DNA of 64,000 nt from Microcystis panniformis FACHB-1757 (GTDB taxonomy: Bacteria; Cyanobacteriota; Cyanobacteriia; Cyanobacteriales; Microcystaceae), in assembly GCF_001264245.1 (NCBI RefSeq), contig NZ_CP011339.1:1364001-1428000 (forward strand), given 5' to 3'. Shown here one piece after another: positions 63,926 to 64,000 of this stretch. The notes beneath the pieces are model-generated. The model saw nothing but the letters and a program-made list of their open reading frames with translations. It ran no database searches and was not told the DNA's origin. Numbering within the stretch: position 1 is the first letter of the stretch; each line of letters opens with the position of its first letter. The translations under genes and the position numbers were made by a program.

Positions 63926-64000
63926 CTATTGATACGAAAATCATCTTCAAAATCCTAGAATTGCTTCTTTTTCCCATATTTGATAATTTTGCTAGATGTA

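Overview
The window comes from an IS- and MITE-rich, phycobilisome-containing cyanobacterium. Phycocyanin genes, Ycf35/DUF1257 with its ferredoxin partner, SufA, many GCGATCGC (HIP1-type) octamers, Uma2/DUF29/TumE-type accessory genes and the intergenic repeats all suggest Microcystis or a close relative. That assignment is inference from gene content; no rRNA gene is present. I saw no tRNA, rRNA or CRISPR array.

Layout. 1-1.7 kb: a subtilase running off the left edge. 2-8 kb: a partial tandem duplication of the 5' end of a 7TM-HD (PgpH-type) gene, with a toxin-antitoxin pair between the copies, then the main 7TM-HD gene (one frameshift), DUF29 and twin Uma2 genes. 8-12.4 kb: a CPA1 antiporter and a TrkA-type gene between two long direct repeats. 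12.4-22.7 kb: mostly conserved cyanobacterial genes (DUF2997-DUF1257-ferredoxin, a dehydrogenase, RluD, an ORF-less group II intron, a roadblock protein with a small GTPase, a holin-like protein, SufA). 22.8-28.6 kb: an IS graveyard in which two nestings can be resolved (ISL3 inside ISAs1, ISKra4 inside an IS4-like element). 28.6-32.4 kb: remnants of two surface-protein genes, a MITE-split PIN toxin and an Rpn-type nuclease. 32.6-36.6 kb: an IS110 relic and a C5 restriction-modification system with a controller gene. 36.7-45 kb: an oxidoreductase/persulfide dioxygenase fusion, CadD-like transporter, Crp regulator, MgtC, CysK, and a divergent cpcBA operon. 45-49 kb: rhodanese, PAP2 phosphatase, sulfate-binding protein. 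49.5-53 kb: an island of small toxin-antitoxin-like pairs. 53.3-56.4 kb: a candidate multi-gene cassette whose members share an N-terminal DQRxQ tag, one member split by an IS5-like element. 56.8-64 kb: copper P-type ATPase, HolB, acidic lipoprotein, FtsH and a 128-bp repeat array.

Two kinds of non-autonomous element dominate the spaces. One has GGCTCTTC ends and 8-bp target duplications and shares its tip with the resident ISL3 copy. The other has TAAGTAG ends and probable TA-type duplications. Several insertions can be resolved to the base because an empty site, a direct duplication or a restored reading frame is visible. Many genes differ from an intact frame by a single base or one short repeat unit. 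Either this genome is decaying rapidly or the sequence has indel errors, so I treat single-indel pseudogenes with caution.
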